This document shows, one piece after another, positions 34,745-47,825 of a stretch of 64,000 nucleotides of DNA. Source of the stretch: Notamacropus eugenii (Eukaryota; Chordata; Mammalia; Diprotodontia; Macropodidae); contig NC_092879.1 of the NCBI RefSeq assembly GCF_028372415.1, positions 97,779,067 through 97,843,066 on the forward strand. The letters run 5' to 3'. Position numbers and translations under genes: made by a program. The notes below the pieces were generated by a model that did not search any database, was not told where the DNA came from, and saw nothing but the letters and a program-made list of their open reading frames with translations. How positions within the stretch are numbered: position 1 is the stretch's first letter; each line of letters opens with the position of its first letter.

Positions 34745-34970
34745 ACTTCTATGGGTGAAAGGGAATAAACTTTTATATAGTGTCTCCTATGTGCCAGCAC
34801 TGTGCCAAGCACTTTATAAGTATTATCTCATTGGATCCTCACAAAAACCCCATTTTTAACGTTGAGGAAACTGAGATAATTAGAGATTGCTAACAAGTAT
34901 CTCAAAGCAGATTTGAACTGAGGTCTTCCTGGTTCCAGATCCAGAGCTGCCTCTACTTCTGCTGGTGGTG
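34745..34970 (-). mobile_element. MIR SINE (antisense)
   Basis: 'tcctatgtgccagcactgt', 'ttatctcattggatcctca', 'gaggaaactgagataatta' and 'ttgaactgaggtcttcctg' cover most of MIR in reverse. It ends about 460 bp before coding exon 2. Confidence 0.85.
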
Positions 34971-34974
34971 GGCT

Positions 34975-35212
34975 GAGTGTCTTCTTCCCTTCCTCTTACC
35001 TTCTCTTCCTTCTTTCCCCTAGCCCTTCTTTTCTCTATCCTTTCTTCCCTCTTTTCCTCCATCCCTTCCTTCCCTCCTAATCTCTTTGCTCTTACTTCTC
35101 CCTTCCATCCCTGCTTCTTTATCTCCATCCATCCCTCTCTTTCTTTCCTCCTCTTCATTCCTTCTTCCCTCGCTCCCTCCATCCTTCCTTCCCTCTCTCT
35201 CCCATGCCTCCT
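34975..35212 (+). repeat. Pyrimidine-rich tract upstream of coding exon 2
   Basis: About 240 bp almost free of purines on the sense strand, mostly CTTCC, TCCAT and CTCCC units. It ends about 220 bp before the exon acceptor. In the pre-mRNA it would be a CU-rich run containing many UCUU-like elements. ORFs up to 162 codons over it are artefacts. Confidence 0.85.
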
Positions 35213-35263
35213 GAGCCATGGTTTTTTGCCACACTCGAACCACATTTGGCTGGTGACTTCTGA

Positions 35264-35926
<663 letters not shown>

Positions 35927-36359
35927 TAGATCCCAGCACCAAGTTCCCCTGGCCTCCTTTTTCTCACCCCAGTCATAGGAATCCTAGATTTAGATCTGGG
36001 AAGGCCCTTGGAGATCATCTCATCCATCCCTATAGCTCATTAGGCATATAAGATATTCACTGCTGCAGGATGGACCCTATCTTGTCCATTGATAATGAAA
36101 ACTGCTATCTATATCAGGCTTTAACTTTTGGAAAATGCTTGAGCCACATCATGTCTTCCGAGGCCCCTAACAACCATGTTCACCAGGTATTAGTATCATC
36201 CATCATACAGAAAAGGAAAGGAGGCCCAGAGAGTCTAAGAAACTTGCCCAGAAGTGCACAATTCATAAGAATCTGGTCCCAGGGCGTCAGTGGGAGCTGT
36301 TCTGTGTCACTCTGTCCCGGCTCTGTCATGTGCCACCTTTGAGACATAGGGCAGGTCAC

Positions 36360-39250
36360 TTCATCTCTCCATAAATCACAGAATTTGAGCTGTCATCGAG
36401 TCCAACCCATACCTGAAAGGAACCCCCATTCTAATGTAGCCCACAAGTAGTCAACTGGCCTCTGTTTGAAGACCTCCAAGAAGGGGGAACTGACTGCCTA
36501 CTTCTAGAGGCATTCCACCATGGGAAATATGATCTCATTTGATCCTCACAACAACCCTGTGAGGTAGGTGCCATTATTATCCTCATTTTGCAGATGAAGA
36601 AACTGAGGCAGACAGATGTGAAGTGACTTGCCCAGGGTCACACAGCTAAGAAGTGTCTGAGTTAGGATTTGAACTCATCTTCCTGGTTCTAGGCCTAGCA
36701 CTCTGTGAACTGTAACACTCCTGACTGCCTCAAGCTCGTATTAAATGTCTTGGTCACCACATCACACATTGCTGACATTTGAAGTTTGTGGTCCACTAAA
36801 ACTCCCAGATCCTTTTCAAAACCACTCCTGCCTGTTCACACCATGCCCTTCTTGTACTTGTGGGGTCGATCCTTCTCCCCCCAGGTACAAGACTTGTTGC
36901 TTACACTGTTGAATTTGATTTTATTAAGATCGGCCCCATGGTCTGACCTGGCAAGATCATTGTGGATCCTGACTCCACCATCCGATGGGTCACCACTCCT
37001 TCCCACCTTTGAGTGACCTACTCAGTGAGTGTATCATTAATGCTTTTATCCAAGTCATTGACCAAAAACATGAAACAGCCTAGAGCTAAGCACAGATCCC
37101 TGGGCATTCCACTGGGGACCTGCTAGCCCATTAACAATGAGTCATTAACAACCTCTCTAAATCAAGCCATCCAAACCAGTTCTGAGTCCAACATTCTTGT
37201 CTAAAGATCCACATCTCTGCCTCTTTTCTACGAGAATAGTATGAGGAGCTTTTTGTCCAAAGTTTTGCTCAAACTTAGGTAAACTCTCTCCAGAGCATTA
37301 CCTTCATTCACTAGTTTAGTGACTTGGTGCAGAAAGGACCAGGGAACCTGGCCTGTTCTTGGTGAAGCCCAGTCAGCCCTTGGCATTCACAACCTTCCTT
37401 TCTAGACATTCAGCAGCCTTCACTCTAATGATCCTTGCGAACAATGTCCTGAGAATCGTTGGCCTGTTGTTTGCAGACGCTGTTGTCTTCCCTTTTGCGA
37501 AAATCCGGATCCTATCGACACTTCTACATGCCGGGGACTGTGGCTCAGTAGCCATAGCTGCCTGTTGTTTTAGTACTTGGGAGTGAGCCCAGGGACTTGA
37601 TACCCCCTTCCTACTTATCTTGGAGATCAGTTCTCTGTTAGTCAGTTTTGTTCTGTCCCCTCCAGTGTGGGGAGGACATTCTTCTCTGAAAAGAAGAGTG
37701 GGACAGATGGGCAGTTATCATCATCCCATCCGTCCCCAGCATAGGTCCCATCTCTTCTTCTTCCTCCTTTCTCTCCCCCTTTGTGTTGTGCTTTGCTCTC
37801 CCTACCAGCCTCAGTTCACTCTGTGCTTTAGCATTCTTGACACTATTTTCCAAAGCCCGTACTACACTTTTGTATTCATCTTCGGCTACCTGTCTCTGTT
37901 TCCACCTTCTGTACACTTTTTTTCAATCTAAGTTTGTCAGAGAGTTTCCTATGAATCCACACTGATCTTTTCAAATGAATCCTATTTTTTTCCCATTAGA
38001 ATTATTTCCCTTTGTTTGTTCAGAATTCCATTCCTGTACAGCTCCTATCCCTCCTGGCTGATTTCCCCTGGAAAAAAAGAAACATGACTGGATCTGTTAA
38101 TTAAACCCAGCTCCATGGGATTCTACCCATCCTTCTTCTGGTCTCTGAAATTTACTTTTAAAAAGGAAGGGACCTGTCAGATTATGGATCGATTTCCTCT
38201 CTTCTGTCACAGATTGTAGGATATGGTGTTCATTCCTCTCCAAGGTTCCCATCATTTCCACCCTTACCCCTATTTCTTGCCTGTTTGTGAGGATCAGATC
38301 CAGAATAGAATTTCCCTTTGCTGGTTCCTCCACTTTTTGAAGGACAAAATTATCCCTAAGACAAGTCAAAAAATTGTGAGCTACTCTGCTTTTGGCAGAG
38401 ACAGAACTCTAGCAGATGTCTGGATAATTTTAAGTCTCCCCTCACTACTCACTACTACACCATATGTCTGTGCCAGTCTCATAATCTGTTTCCTTCATCG
38501 ATTTCCTCTTTCTGCTCTGGTGGTCTGTAGTATACTCCAAAGACACAATCACTTTTGTTTATCCCTGCTTTGACATTCACCCAAATACTCTACCCTCTCA
38601 TTCTTGGATTTCCTCATATGAGTATATCTCCTTAATTTATAGTACTACTCCACCCCCTTTTTCCTAGCCTGTTTCTTTTGAATAAAGTACACCTATGTAG
38701 AACCATAGTCTAACCATAGGTTTCATTCCACCAAGCCTCAGGGGATCCCTAGGAGGTAAAATATCCTCCATTGCATTAGGAGCCCTAGTTCCTTTTGTTT
38801 GTTGAATAAACTTTGAGCATCTGTGTATAAATACTTCGGGACATAGGTTCAGTTCTTGGGTTTTAGCATGACTGAACTATTAGTCTTCCTTCTTTGTGAC
38901 TGCTTTCTATAGTATCTAACTTTGGAGAGATATACAGGCAGGCTTCTCCCTCTCTCATCAATTTTAGTTTAAAGCCTCTTGGATTATATTTGCAAGACCT
39001 CTGAAAAATATAGTCTTCCCAGCCTCTGAAAGGTATACTTTATCCCTGGCCAGGTAACTATCAACCCTTTATTATGAGCCATGATTCATAAATCTAAAGC
39101 CTTTTCAGCCAGTTGTTCACTTCCCAGATTATTTTTTCTCTTTTGATATCCCTTGCTTTAGATGAGCGAAGAAAACACAGCCTGTATCCTGATGATCTCA
39201 TAATCACTGGTAATGGTTTTTTCAATTCTTTCTATTATTGTTATCAAGTC
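36360..39250 (-). mobile_element. L3/CR1-type LINE (antisense), long, with a SINE inside
   Basis: The antisense 3' end is at 36365-36515 ('cctctgtttgaagacctcc'). The RT region follows at about 36750-37560 ('gcacagatccctgggcatt', 'cctgcc'-rich wording and 'ggcctgttgtttgcagacg'). The end of the endonuclease region is at about 38100-38370, where the minus strand reads KVEEPAKGNSILDLILTNRQ, the CR1-clade phrase usually VVEEPTRG..LDLLLTN. Further 5' sequence runs to about 39.2 kb. The order matches a minus-strand element, broken in many places. A MIR copy lies inside at 36525-36725. Confidence 0.75.
36525..36725 (-). mobile_element. MIR/MAR-type SINE (antisense) nested in the L3 element
   Basis: 'gatcctcacaacaaccctg', 'cattttgcagatgaagaaa', 'cccagggtcacacagctaa' and 'tttgaactcatcttcctgg' give a nearly complete antisense copy. 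Confidence 0.85.
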
Positions 39251-39544
39251 AACAAACAACTGCCTCAGTACCCTTGAGCTCCAGGGACTCACCAACTTTC
39301 ATTGCTCTCTTCTTCTTCCTCATCCCCTTTCAGGGTGATCTTGCCCCCAATACTCTCTGAGGTTCTATTATAGCATCCTCCAGATGACAAGCAACTCCCT
39401 CCTCCTCAGAGCACATGGCCATGGTCCGTGGCCAGAGGGTATTTTTTGACCCAGCCCTATTCCTTCTCTTGTGAATCCTTCCTAATTTCCCTAGGTTTGT
39501 CAGGGAACCCCATCTCTTTCAGGGCTTGAGTTGAGCTATCCCAG

Positions 39545-39680
39545 TAAAACTAGAGCTCCTTGAGGATAGGGTTCGTTTCATTCTTATCTTTGTATCCCTG
39601 GCACCTGTGTGGCACTATGTGCCTGTCACATAGGAGGTGCTTAATAAGTGCTTGTGGAATTGAACTGAGTTGAATCCATG
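39545..39680 (+). mobile_element. L2 LINE 3' tail
   Basis: 'tccttgaggatagggttcg', 'tttgtatccctggcacctg' and 'ggtgcttaataagtgcttg' form the sense L2 end. The 1.1 kb to its right (39681-40770) holds nothing I recognise. Confidence 0.85.
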
Positions 39681-40774
39681 ACATAAGGTGCCCTTCCTCC
39701 CCAATTTTATGTCTATATGTAGTGTCTTTTCTTCTGGAGACCAAAAGGACCCTGTGCTTATAATCTGGAAATGTGGTTTGAGGGCAATTCAATGAGGAGC
39801 ACACAATGGGGCTGGTGAGTTCAGAAAGGTGATAGAGAAACAGAATGATGGCTGGAGACCTGGAAGAGTGAAAGGAAACACCATGGAACTGGGGGAGGCC
39901 AGCTGAAGGAGGCCAAGAACCTGTCCAAAGCAGCCAAATTGATCAGAAGGGCATCTATGAGGGAAATCACCTTTAGCAGGGAGCAGTTGTACCCTCACTT
40001 GCAGGTTCCCTAGGGGAGATGTGGTTCAGTTAGTTGTCTCAAGCACAGTCAGAGAACAAGGCACCAGTGAGATCAGTAAATGCCTGATACCCTCATAGTA
40101 AGGGGTACAAAGTGAAAAAAAAGAGTCATCAGGTAGGGCTGGGACGGATAGGGATGGTACCCAGCATGAACTTCTACATGGTCTGAAGAAGACAGAGACG
40201 AAATCTGACTCGCTGTGTCACAGCATAGGGGATTCTGATTTTGACTTATGATACATTGGTGGGTAGGCCACGGGCCATCGTGCAAATTTAGTCTCGTAGC
40301 ACCTCATCTTATCTTGAGTGTTGACTGAATCAAAGGAATCCTGGATCATATAGTACAGAGAGAGAGGTTTTGTTGGAGCCAGTGGGCTCAGGGGCTATGA
40401 CTGGAACCTGGAGTGAAGCGAGGCCCATTCACCTAAAGGAAGCCATAAGTAGTCCTGATATCACATGGACATTTGAACTATAAGCCTCCTCCCTTTGAAC
40501 ATCTTGCCAGTTGGCAATGCTTGGGAAGAACCCTCAATGTAGACCACTCCCCAGAGGATAATATCAATCCTGTAGGAGATCTGAGAGCAGAGAGCAGCCC
40601 TGCCCCATCCCAGGTCCTCTGCTCCTTCCAAAGACCAGCTGCCTCATCTGCCCAAGTCATGGATCAGCATTTAGATGTCAGGGCACTTCTCATCTGCCAG
40701 TCAGGATATCCAGATGGTAACATCTGGCTCTGACAGCTGGACCTTGACAGTTTTGTTAATGTAATGGCTGGCAA

Positions 40775-41300
40775 GTGATCTCTCTCCTCTCTTTCCCTTT
40801 CTCCTCTCCATCTTCCTCTCCCTCTCTCTTCTCTCCTCTCTTCTCTCTCTCCTCTCTATCTCTCTTCTTTCTTTTGCTCTTCTCCCTTTTTCTCCTCTCT
40901 CCTCTCTTTCTCTCTCTCATCTTTTTTCTCTGTCTTTATATCTCCTCTCTCTCTTCTTTTTCTCTCTCCTCCTTCTCTCTCTCCCCTCTTTCTCTTCTCT
41001 TTCTCCTCTCTCTGTCCTCTCCCTCTCTTCTCTTTTCTTTCTCTCTCTCTTCTCTCCCTCTCTCTTCTCTCCTTTCTTCTTTTACTCTCTCTCTTCTCTT
41101 TCTCTTATCTCTCTCCTCTCTATTTCTCCTCTCCCTCTCTCCTCTCTCTCCTCCCTTTCTCCCTCTCATCTTTTTCTCTTTCTCTCCTTCTCTCTCATCA
41201 TTCTCCCTCCCCTCTCTCCTAGTTCTCTCTCTCTCTCACACATCTATCCTCTCTCATTGTCTCTTGTCTTTCTCTGTCTCTCTCTCCCTCTCTGAAGATA
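40775..41300 (+). repeat. 0.5-kb (TCTC)-rich polypyrimidine tract
   Basis: About 520 bp of CT, CTTT and CTCCC units with only scattered purines on the transcribed-sense strand. The 191-codon Ser/Leu/Phe-rich frame and its antisense Arg/Glu frame are artefacts of the repeat. Confidence 0.95.
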
Positions 41301-41364
41301 GGCAGAGTAACTCCAAGTTGCCATTAACTGAGGTCAAAAGAAAACTGTAATACTGAGAGGAAAG

Positions 41365-41640
41365 GAGTGTAGTATACAATCATTTAGTGCCTACTGTATT
41401 CAAGGCACCACACCCACCACTCAGAGTACAAAGATAGGACACCAGTCCTATACTCTTAAGTTTATAATTTAATGGGGAGAAAATAAATAAAAATAACTCT
41501 GCTCCAGGGAATAATGAGAAAAGAGCTCAGGAGAGCTGAAGGCAAAGAGTTGTGAGAAATTTGAGGAGAATGAGATGATTTTCACTGGGGGGAAGGTCAA
41601 AGAAAACTTCCTGGAGAACATGGTATCTGAAGCAATTAGG
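41365..41640 (-). mobile_element. L2 LINE 3' end (antisense)
   Basis: 'atttagtgcctactgtatt', 'aagtttataatttaatggg' and 'gaaaacttcctggagaac' are the antisense L2 3' end. Confidence 0.65.
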
Positions 41641-41795
41641 AAAACCTGAATTCCAATCCTGACTCCAATCCTTCCTACCTGTACAACCCTGAGGAAATCA
41701 CTTCACCTCTGCCTGTCTCAGTTTCTTCCTCTGTCAAATGAACTGGTTAGACTCAGTGGCCTCTAAGGTCCCTTCTAACTCTATGATCCTCTGAT
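41641..41795 (+). mobile_element. MIR3-like SINE
   Basis: 'aattccaatcctgactcca', 'cctgtctcagtttcttcct' and 'ctctaaggtcccttctaac' run in MIR3 order, ending 'tatgatcctctgatg'. Confidence 0.8.
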
Positions 41796-41799
41796 GACA

Positions 41800-41950
41800 G
41801 CACTGCAGGAGATGGTACTCCTTAGAGGTGACCTACTTAGCCTCTGCTTGAATACCCCCAGAGATGAGAACCTCACTAGCTTTCAAGGAAGCCAGTTATA
41901 TTGCTGAATAGCTCTGTTCAAAAGCACTTTCCTTTATTGAGGCCCTCTGC
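41800..41950 (-). mobile_element. L3/CR1-type LINE 3' end (antisense)
   Basis: 'gcctctgcttgaatacccc' and 'gagaacctcactagctttc' match the antisense L3 3' end, the same phrase as at 36.45 kb. Nothing is recognised from 41950 to 42700. Confidence 0.65.
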
Positions 41951-42699
41951 CAAAGTGGCAAAGGCTCTCTGGGGTTTGCTAAAGGGATGCCACCAATGCT
42001 CTCACCCCCACCTCCAACCTCAGAATGTCTTGAGAACAAGGGGCTAGGCCTCAATGCCAACTTTTCCAAGTTGAGGGCAATCAGGCTTGTAGAAATGCTG
42101 ACCAAACACGTGTACCCACAATCTGTTATATCCTTACTATGAGGTGGAGGTGGCAAAGGGCTTGCAGTGCCCCTTGCCAAGGGACCTTGTGATATTTTCT
42201 CCAAATGATGGAGAAAACCAGATTCATTACTGGGAAGAGCTGGTAACTCTCTCTTTCTGCCTGAGGCCCAGAAGAAGGGTGCATTGTGGGGATGGGGTAG
42301 GATGGATGAAGGAAAGGATGGGGAGGGGGAGAGCTAGATTAGCATTCAGCTGACAAGTCCTATAGCTCATCCAAAGCTAAGTTTGCATCTGCAGCTATTT
42401 TGGGGGATAATTAAGACAGACCTGCCTATCACTAGACAGATATTGTCTCCCTTGGTGACAGGAACCCTGCCAGACTGCAGAGGGTGGGCTTGAAGATGCT
42501 GGGGGTGGGGGAGTGAAAAAGGAGTTCCAAGTCAGGAAGAGGCATGAAAATGGCCAACTTTTCTGCTGGAGGGAAAGGTCACCCTCGTTGGATTTGAAAA
42601 CACAGGCTGAGAATGAAGGAGAAACCATGGCTAGACGTGAGCTGCCACTCTGGAGATGGCGCCATGGGAACTCACAGGCTCCATGGTTGTCATTATGAT

Positions 42700-42800
42700 T
42701 TTGAGAGGTAATATGTCAGAGTAGATAGAGAGGCAAGAAGATCTGGGTTCAAGTCCCTTCTCTGACATTCTGAACCAATCACTTCATATCTCAGTGCAGC
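42700..42800 (+). mobile_element. MIR-like SINE head
   Basis: 'gaagatctgggttcaagtc' followed by 'tctgacattctgaaccaat' is the tRNA-derived half of a MIR/MAR element. Confidence 0.6.
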
Positions 42801-43089
42801 TAAAACCAGAAGTTGCAGAAAACATGTCAACCTGTATTGGTGAAAGGAATTGCCTGGCCTCAGAGTTCTCTATATCAACTAAATCACAGGTCCAGCCCCT
42901 CGAACTGTAACTAGGGTTAGGAGACTGGGGCTTTGACCCTGTGCTCCAAAATTTAGAGGGTGCTAATAACACTTGTGCCTTTAGTACATAGAAACAATTA
43001 AACTTAGAGCCAAGTTAGCAAGAATCACTGGTTAAGACAGGAAGCTACCAGATGGTGCTTCCTCTCCCAGTCATGTGGGAGAAGAATTT

Positions 43090-43325
43090 GACTTGTATTT
43101 TATGACCCTAGGTAGCAGAATAAGGAACAATAGGTAGAAGCTGGAGAAGCAAATTTAGTTCCAGAGTCAGGAAAACCTAAGAATCGGAGTCAGCAGAAGC
43201 TCAATGGGCAGCCTCAGAGGTGCTTCTTCATTAGACTAGGACAGAACATGGAAGGTTCCAGATTGGATTGGCTGGTCTCTCCGAGTCTCCTTTAGGCTTT
43301 GGCATTCTGTGATTCCTGGAAATAG
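43090..43325 (+). mobile_element. L3/CR1-type LINE 3' end
   Basis: 'agaataaggaacaataggt', 'agaagctggagaagcaaat' and the 'ttggattggctggtctctc' end resemble L3. The copy is quite diverged. Confidence 0.5.
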
Positions 43326-43489
43326 GCACGTGCCCAGAGGAAGGCTCCCACAGTGGGGGCTATGCTTACATGAAGATTGGGCCTGGTGGGGAGAGATGGG
43401 GAGAGCCTGAAGAGAAACTTAGGAGGGCTCTCCTGTGAAAGAGATTTTGAACTTATTCTGCAGGCCCCAGAAGGCAACACTAGGAGGAA

Positions 43490-43585
43490 TGGGTGGTAGT
43501 TTGAGGGCAAGGACTGTTTCATTTTTGCATGAGAAAGGAGTGCCTTGCACATGAGAAGTGCTTAATACATATCTGTCTGATTACA
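43490..43585 (+). mobile_element. L2 LINE 3' tail
   Basis: 'tttgagggcaaggactgtt', 'agtgccttgcacatgagaa' and 'tgcttaatacatatctgtc' are the L2 end. It sits directly against the antisense MAR1-type SINE. Confidence 0.75.
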
Positions 43586-43587
43586 GC

Positions 43588-43825
43588 TGTCATTCAGTCA
43601 TTTCTCAGTTGTGTCCAATTTTTCATGACCCTTGGCAAAGATACTAGTGTTTTGCCATTTCCTTCTCCAGCTCATTTTACAGATAAGGAAACTTGAAGCA
43701 AGCAGGGTTAAGTGACCTGCCCAACGTCACAAAGCTATTAAGTGTCTGAACCTAGATTTGAACTCAGGTCTTCCTGACTCCAGGCCCGGCGCTCTATCCA
43801 TCGTAGTGCCACCTTGCTGCCTTTG
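43588..43825 (-). mobile_element. MAR1/WSINE1-type marsupial SINE (antisense)
   Basis: A near-complete copy in reverse. The 3' end reads 'cattcagtcatttctcagt' then 'gtccaatttttcatgaccc', the middle reads 'gccatttccttctccagct', and the tRNA-derived head is at the right ('ggcgctctatccatcgtag'). The GTCCAATTTTTCATGACCC-type tail is the marsupial hallmark. Confidence 0.85.
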
Positions 43826-43829
43826 AACT

Positions 43830-44030
43830 GAAATTGCAGAAAGGTAAATTTAGGCTTGATATAAAGAAAACTTTTCTGACAGAGCTTTCTAAGTATGGAA
43901 TGGGCTGGCGCAGGATATCCTGGCTTTGCAGTCACTAGCCATCTTTAAGTTAAGGTTCAAGGACCAATCGCTGGGTGTGTTGTTCAGGTGCCAACTCTGA
44001 GACTCGGTAATTCTATACCTTGGGACATTA
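43830..44030 (+). mobile_element. L3/CR1-type LINE 3' end
   Basis: 'aggtaaatttaggcttgat', 'gaaaacttttctgacagag' and 'aagtatggaatgggctggc' follow L3. Nothing is recognised from 44030 to 44820. Confidence 0.75.
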
Positions 44031-44821
44031 GCTATACAGTGGGGACAACCAGTGCTCCCTTCTAGAACCCAAAGTGGGGGTCTGGTGAATGAATATATGG
44101 GCTATTCCTTGGCACTGTCCAAGACTCCCTTCCCCCAACCCACTCAGCAAATTTCTACCTCCCTGGTTGATTGTGAGACTCTGGAGAGTGGCAGAGGTAG
44201 GGGCGAGGGAAGTGATACATTCTAGCACAAGGCTCCCCATGGGAAAGGGGAGGAAATGGGGGAAGATCTGGGCATTCAGGGCCATCTTTTGAGCCCAAGC
44301 CCCCACCCCCATTCTTCTCTCCTGCACTATTCCTTCCCATAAGTCATGCTTTCAGCATTTAGAGGCTGGCAGCTGCAAGGCCTGGTTGCTAGGCAACCAC
44401 TTTCCTAGCACAAAGAGCCCTCCCTCAGCTGGGAAGGTCAGGCCTGTCGGTGTGGAACAGCTGGGCGGATTCTGTCTTTGTCTTGTTCTTGTCTTGGTTA
44501 ATCACAGGGCGCCAAATCCAAGTCAAACTTCTTTGAGAAATAGGACTAGCTGGAAGAAACAATCCTAGTCAACCACTGCTGTCTAGCCGAAATTCAAAAA
44601 CCTTGCCTTCATTTTGGGGCAATTGTGAGACCAAATTTTGAGGTTCAAAGCTTGGCAGAGGCTGAGAGTAGACAGAGGCAAAGGGGCTGTCCCCTCTTGG
44701 GTGCTCCTTATACTTCTACTGAGGTGCATTGAACACAAAGAGCTTGGAAATGAGCTGCCCATCCCAGCCTTAGATGCTCACATGGATGGTCTGCTTGCAT
44801 TCCCTGCCTAAAAGGGCACTT

Positions 44822-45020
44822 TCTTGTTGTTGAGTCATTTCAGCAGTGTTCAACTCTTAGGGAATCCTATTTGGGGTTTCCTTGGCAAAGATATTGGAAT
44901 GGTTTGCCATTCCCTTCTCCAGTTCATTTGACAGATGAGGAAACTGAGGCAAACAGGATGAAGTGACTTGCCCAGGGTCACAGCAAATGTCTGAGGTTGG
45001 ATTTGAACTCATGAAGTATT
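44822..45020 (-). mobile_element. MAR1/WSINE1-type marsupial SINE (antisense)
   Basis: 'gttgagtcatttcagcagt', 'atggtttgccattcccttc', 'gaggaaactgaggcaaaca' and 'cttgcccagggtcacagca' run in reverse order. The head at the right is partly lost. Confidence 0.85.
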
Positions 45021-45269
45021 GCCTCAAAGGGCAATACTCAAATCTAAAGCCGTAGGATCTGAGCCCTTAATGCCACCAGACTCAGAGATGCCTTGACCTC
45101 CCTGTCTAAATATGGGTCTGTGGAAACTCATGTCATCCAACTCTCTGAGGCAGGGCCCATCTCCACTAAATCTTTATGTGAGTCACCTATACATGAATCA
45201 AAGCTATCCTCAATGAAGGCACGAGTAGGACCCAAGCAAGCCAAATTCAGTGATAGACTGGGAGATGTC

Positions 45270-47060
45270 ATTATGGTGGTTTGTTGATTATGAAAGAGCT
45301 TTTGAGTCTCTAGAGCTGCCTTCAAAGCCCTTTTCCCATGAGGTGTCTCTTGTGTATACATCATTGAATAATATATACATATAACAACTGAAAGAAGCCT
45401 ATTTGATGTGTAGGGGTAAGGAGTCCCCATCCCAATGAATGGCTCACCTGAATCCATCTGCCAACAGAGCACCAAGTATAAAGAAAATTTCCTACATTTA
45501 AATAAACTCTTCATTCAAGAGTATTCAGGGCTTTAGGCCATTGGACAAAAGCAAATATGATACTACACAGACAACATTTTGTGGCTGATTGACAGAATCA
45601 CACACCCTTCTTGGCCTGGATGTAAAAATAGTAGTCTGACAAGTCACAGTGAGTCAGGCCAGTGGTAGAAGAGCTGAGGATTCCAGAGTAGGTTCCAGGC
45701 TGCTGAGAGGGAATCACTCTTGGGTGAAGGAGAGTTGCTCTGTTTCCTTCCTCCCCTGTACCCCATTAACAATGTCATCTGAGAGACTGGACCAGTAGGA
45801 GACAGTGCATCCAGCTAGGAGCAGAGCGATACAAGTGAGGCACCTTCAAGGTACACGATGACTCCTTAGACCACAGAAGAATGGCAGACAGAGACTCAAG
45901 AAAGGACTCCTAGGTCATAAAGTAGCATGAGCTGCCACAAAGGCCTCACCTAAGTGTTGCTATGGCACTGTGGGCTTGAGCCTCATCTGCCCATGGAGTC
46001 ATGCATATTTGTGGGAGAGTATGCCCTGGGGTTTTTTTTAGCGAGGAGGGGGGTAAGAAGAATGTTTGTACCAACCGTTCTTAGTAAATATTTTTTCTAA
46101 GAGCTGACTAGCTAACTGGCTACTTGTCAATGGAAAGCATACTAATGGAGGCTCGTGAGAAACGGTGCCAGAAAACCAGCCCCTCAGAGATACCCCTTAG
46201 TATTAGAAGTGGCAGGTAACCTTTCAGGGCTCAAACCATGAGGATGAATTCCAGTTGGGGGAGTGGCCCCCATACAGGGTGCCACAAAGGACCCTTTGAC
46301 CAAAACATCAGATAAGGTATAAAATAGAAAGATGTATGCTCATCAAAGGGGTTCACCAATGTGAAAGAGGAGATCAAATGCAGAGTCCAAGTTGGAGAGG
46401 GATTCTCTGTAGATGGTGAGGTTCTCCTAATGTTCCTCTGTGTGGATGGCATTGTGCTGATTGGTCAAGCCCCAGAACACTGTGGCACCTCCTGGAAGAA
46501 GTGCATAACCACTCAAAATAATTTGGCCTGAACATCCACATAAGCAAGCCCAAGAAGATGAAGAATGTAGATTGCTGAGATTATGACATACATTTGGACG
46601 GACAATATAAAGCTTGGCCATCAGTATGTATCTCTGTGATAGACAGTAAAGATGGCCAATGAACTTGACCTGCAGTTCAGAAAGAGGATGAAAGCAGGCT
46701 GGATTGCCTTCAGGAAATTGCAGGGCTCTTTTAATGACCCCCTAGCTTGCCATGTAAACTTCTGCTGGGGTTTCTATATTGTAATGAGTCATGAAAATGG
46801 CAATCTGAAGAAAATGAAAATGAATGTCATGTAAAGGGACAGAGATAGCAGATGGGTAGCCAGAGTGCTTCAGAGGGGTTCTCATGATGGCAGGAAAACA
46901 GCAAATAGAGGGAGCAGACACTCCCTCTCATGATGAACTTACAAGAGGACATACACAATAGTTCCACACAATGGGCAGCTATAGAGGGGTTGAAGACTGC
47001 ATCACTGAAGGAAATTTCTAATTAGTGAGCTCCACATTGGTGCCCATACTGGTTCACAAA
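45270..47060 (+). mobile_element. RTE-type LINE (second copy)
   Basis: 'gttgattatgaaagagctt' at 45285 corresponds to the RTE phrase VDYEKAFDS. The better-preserved part is 46320-46840, where translation gives a degenerate DDIVLI-like stretch, then 'YIKLGHQYV' and MANELDLQFRKRMKAGWIAF, close to the RTE segment GPELGRRRRAGWIAF. The middle (45.4-46.2 kb) is not clear. Many frame breaks are present. Confidence 0.65.
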
Positions 47061-47714
47061 AGTTATGTGATGTCACCAAAAGGAAAGGTGAGGCCACATC
47101 CTTCTATATCCAACACCCTCTTATAGCTAAGGTAATATCTGTTCTTCAGTTTAAAATTGAAGTGGGAAAGGTAGGTTGGCATGAAAAACCCACTGGCCTA
47201 GGACTTTAGAAACCTGGGAAAAGGCAACCAAGGGTGGCATAAGGAGCACCAAAGTGAGAAAATTGGAGTTCTGTCCCTGTCTTACCTCCAGTATCCATGT
47301 GTCACACACATATACACACACAACCATATATAGACATGTATATATGCACACACAACCTAGCCTTATTTCCTTCCACCTCTGTAAAAATGTGGGGATTGAA
47401 ATTGATGGTCTCTGAGGAGCATCTGAATCAGCTCTTCTTTGATTGCCTGGTCACAGTGCATCCCTGCAGCTGACTGACTGTTTGGAAGGCCATAGGGTCT
47501 CACCATTTCTATTCACTGCCAAAGAACTCTGACACCGGTTTGGGTTTGTGTCTTCTTTCTCTTCTTGATAGACTTTTATGTGCCTGCTTCACTGTCCCTC
47601 CATTCCCCTCCCCTGGCTGTGTACAGGCAGGTCCTAGTGGCTGTCACCAGCAGCCAATGAAGACCCTTTATGGCCTTTCTGGTGAGGATTCAGCAGAGGC
47701 CTCCTTGGGTAAAG
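47061..47714. other. Unassigned intron sequence with a short CA repeat
   Basis: It contains an interrupted CA/TA repeat at about 47303-47355. The start may still belong to the RTE 3' end. Confidence 0.4.
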
Positions 47715-47825
47715 TTCATTTATTCCAGCCCCCTCATTTGACAGAAGAGGAAAATGACGTCTCAAGAGGGCTAGGTGACTTGCCCAAGGTCACACAGTGG
47801 GAGAGTTGAGATTCGAATCTGGCAC
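47715..47825 (-). mobile_element. MIR3-like SINE (antisense)
   Basis: 'cagccccctcatttgacag', 'ggtgacttgcccaaggtca' and 'tgagattcgaatctggcac' are antisense MIR3. Confidence 0.75.

Noticed and set aside
40775-41350. 191-codon Ser/Leu/Phe-rich ORF
   Set aside because: It lies wholly on the polypyrimidine tract, and its opposite strand is equally open. There is no gene-like structure.
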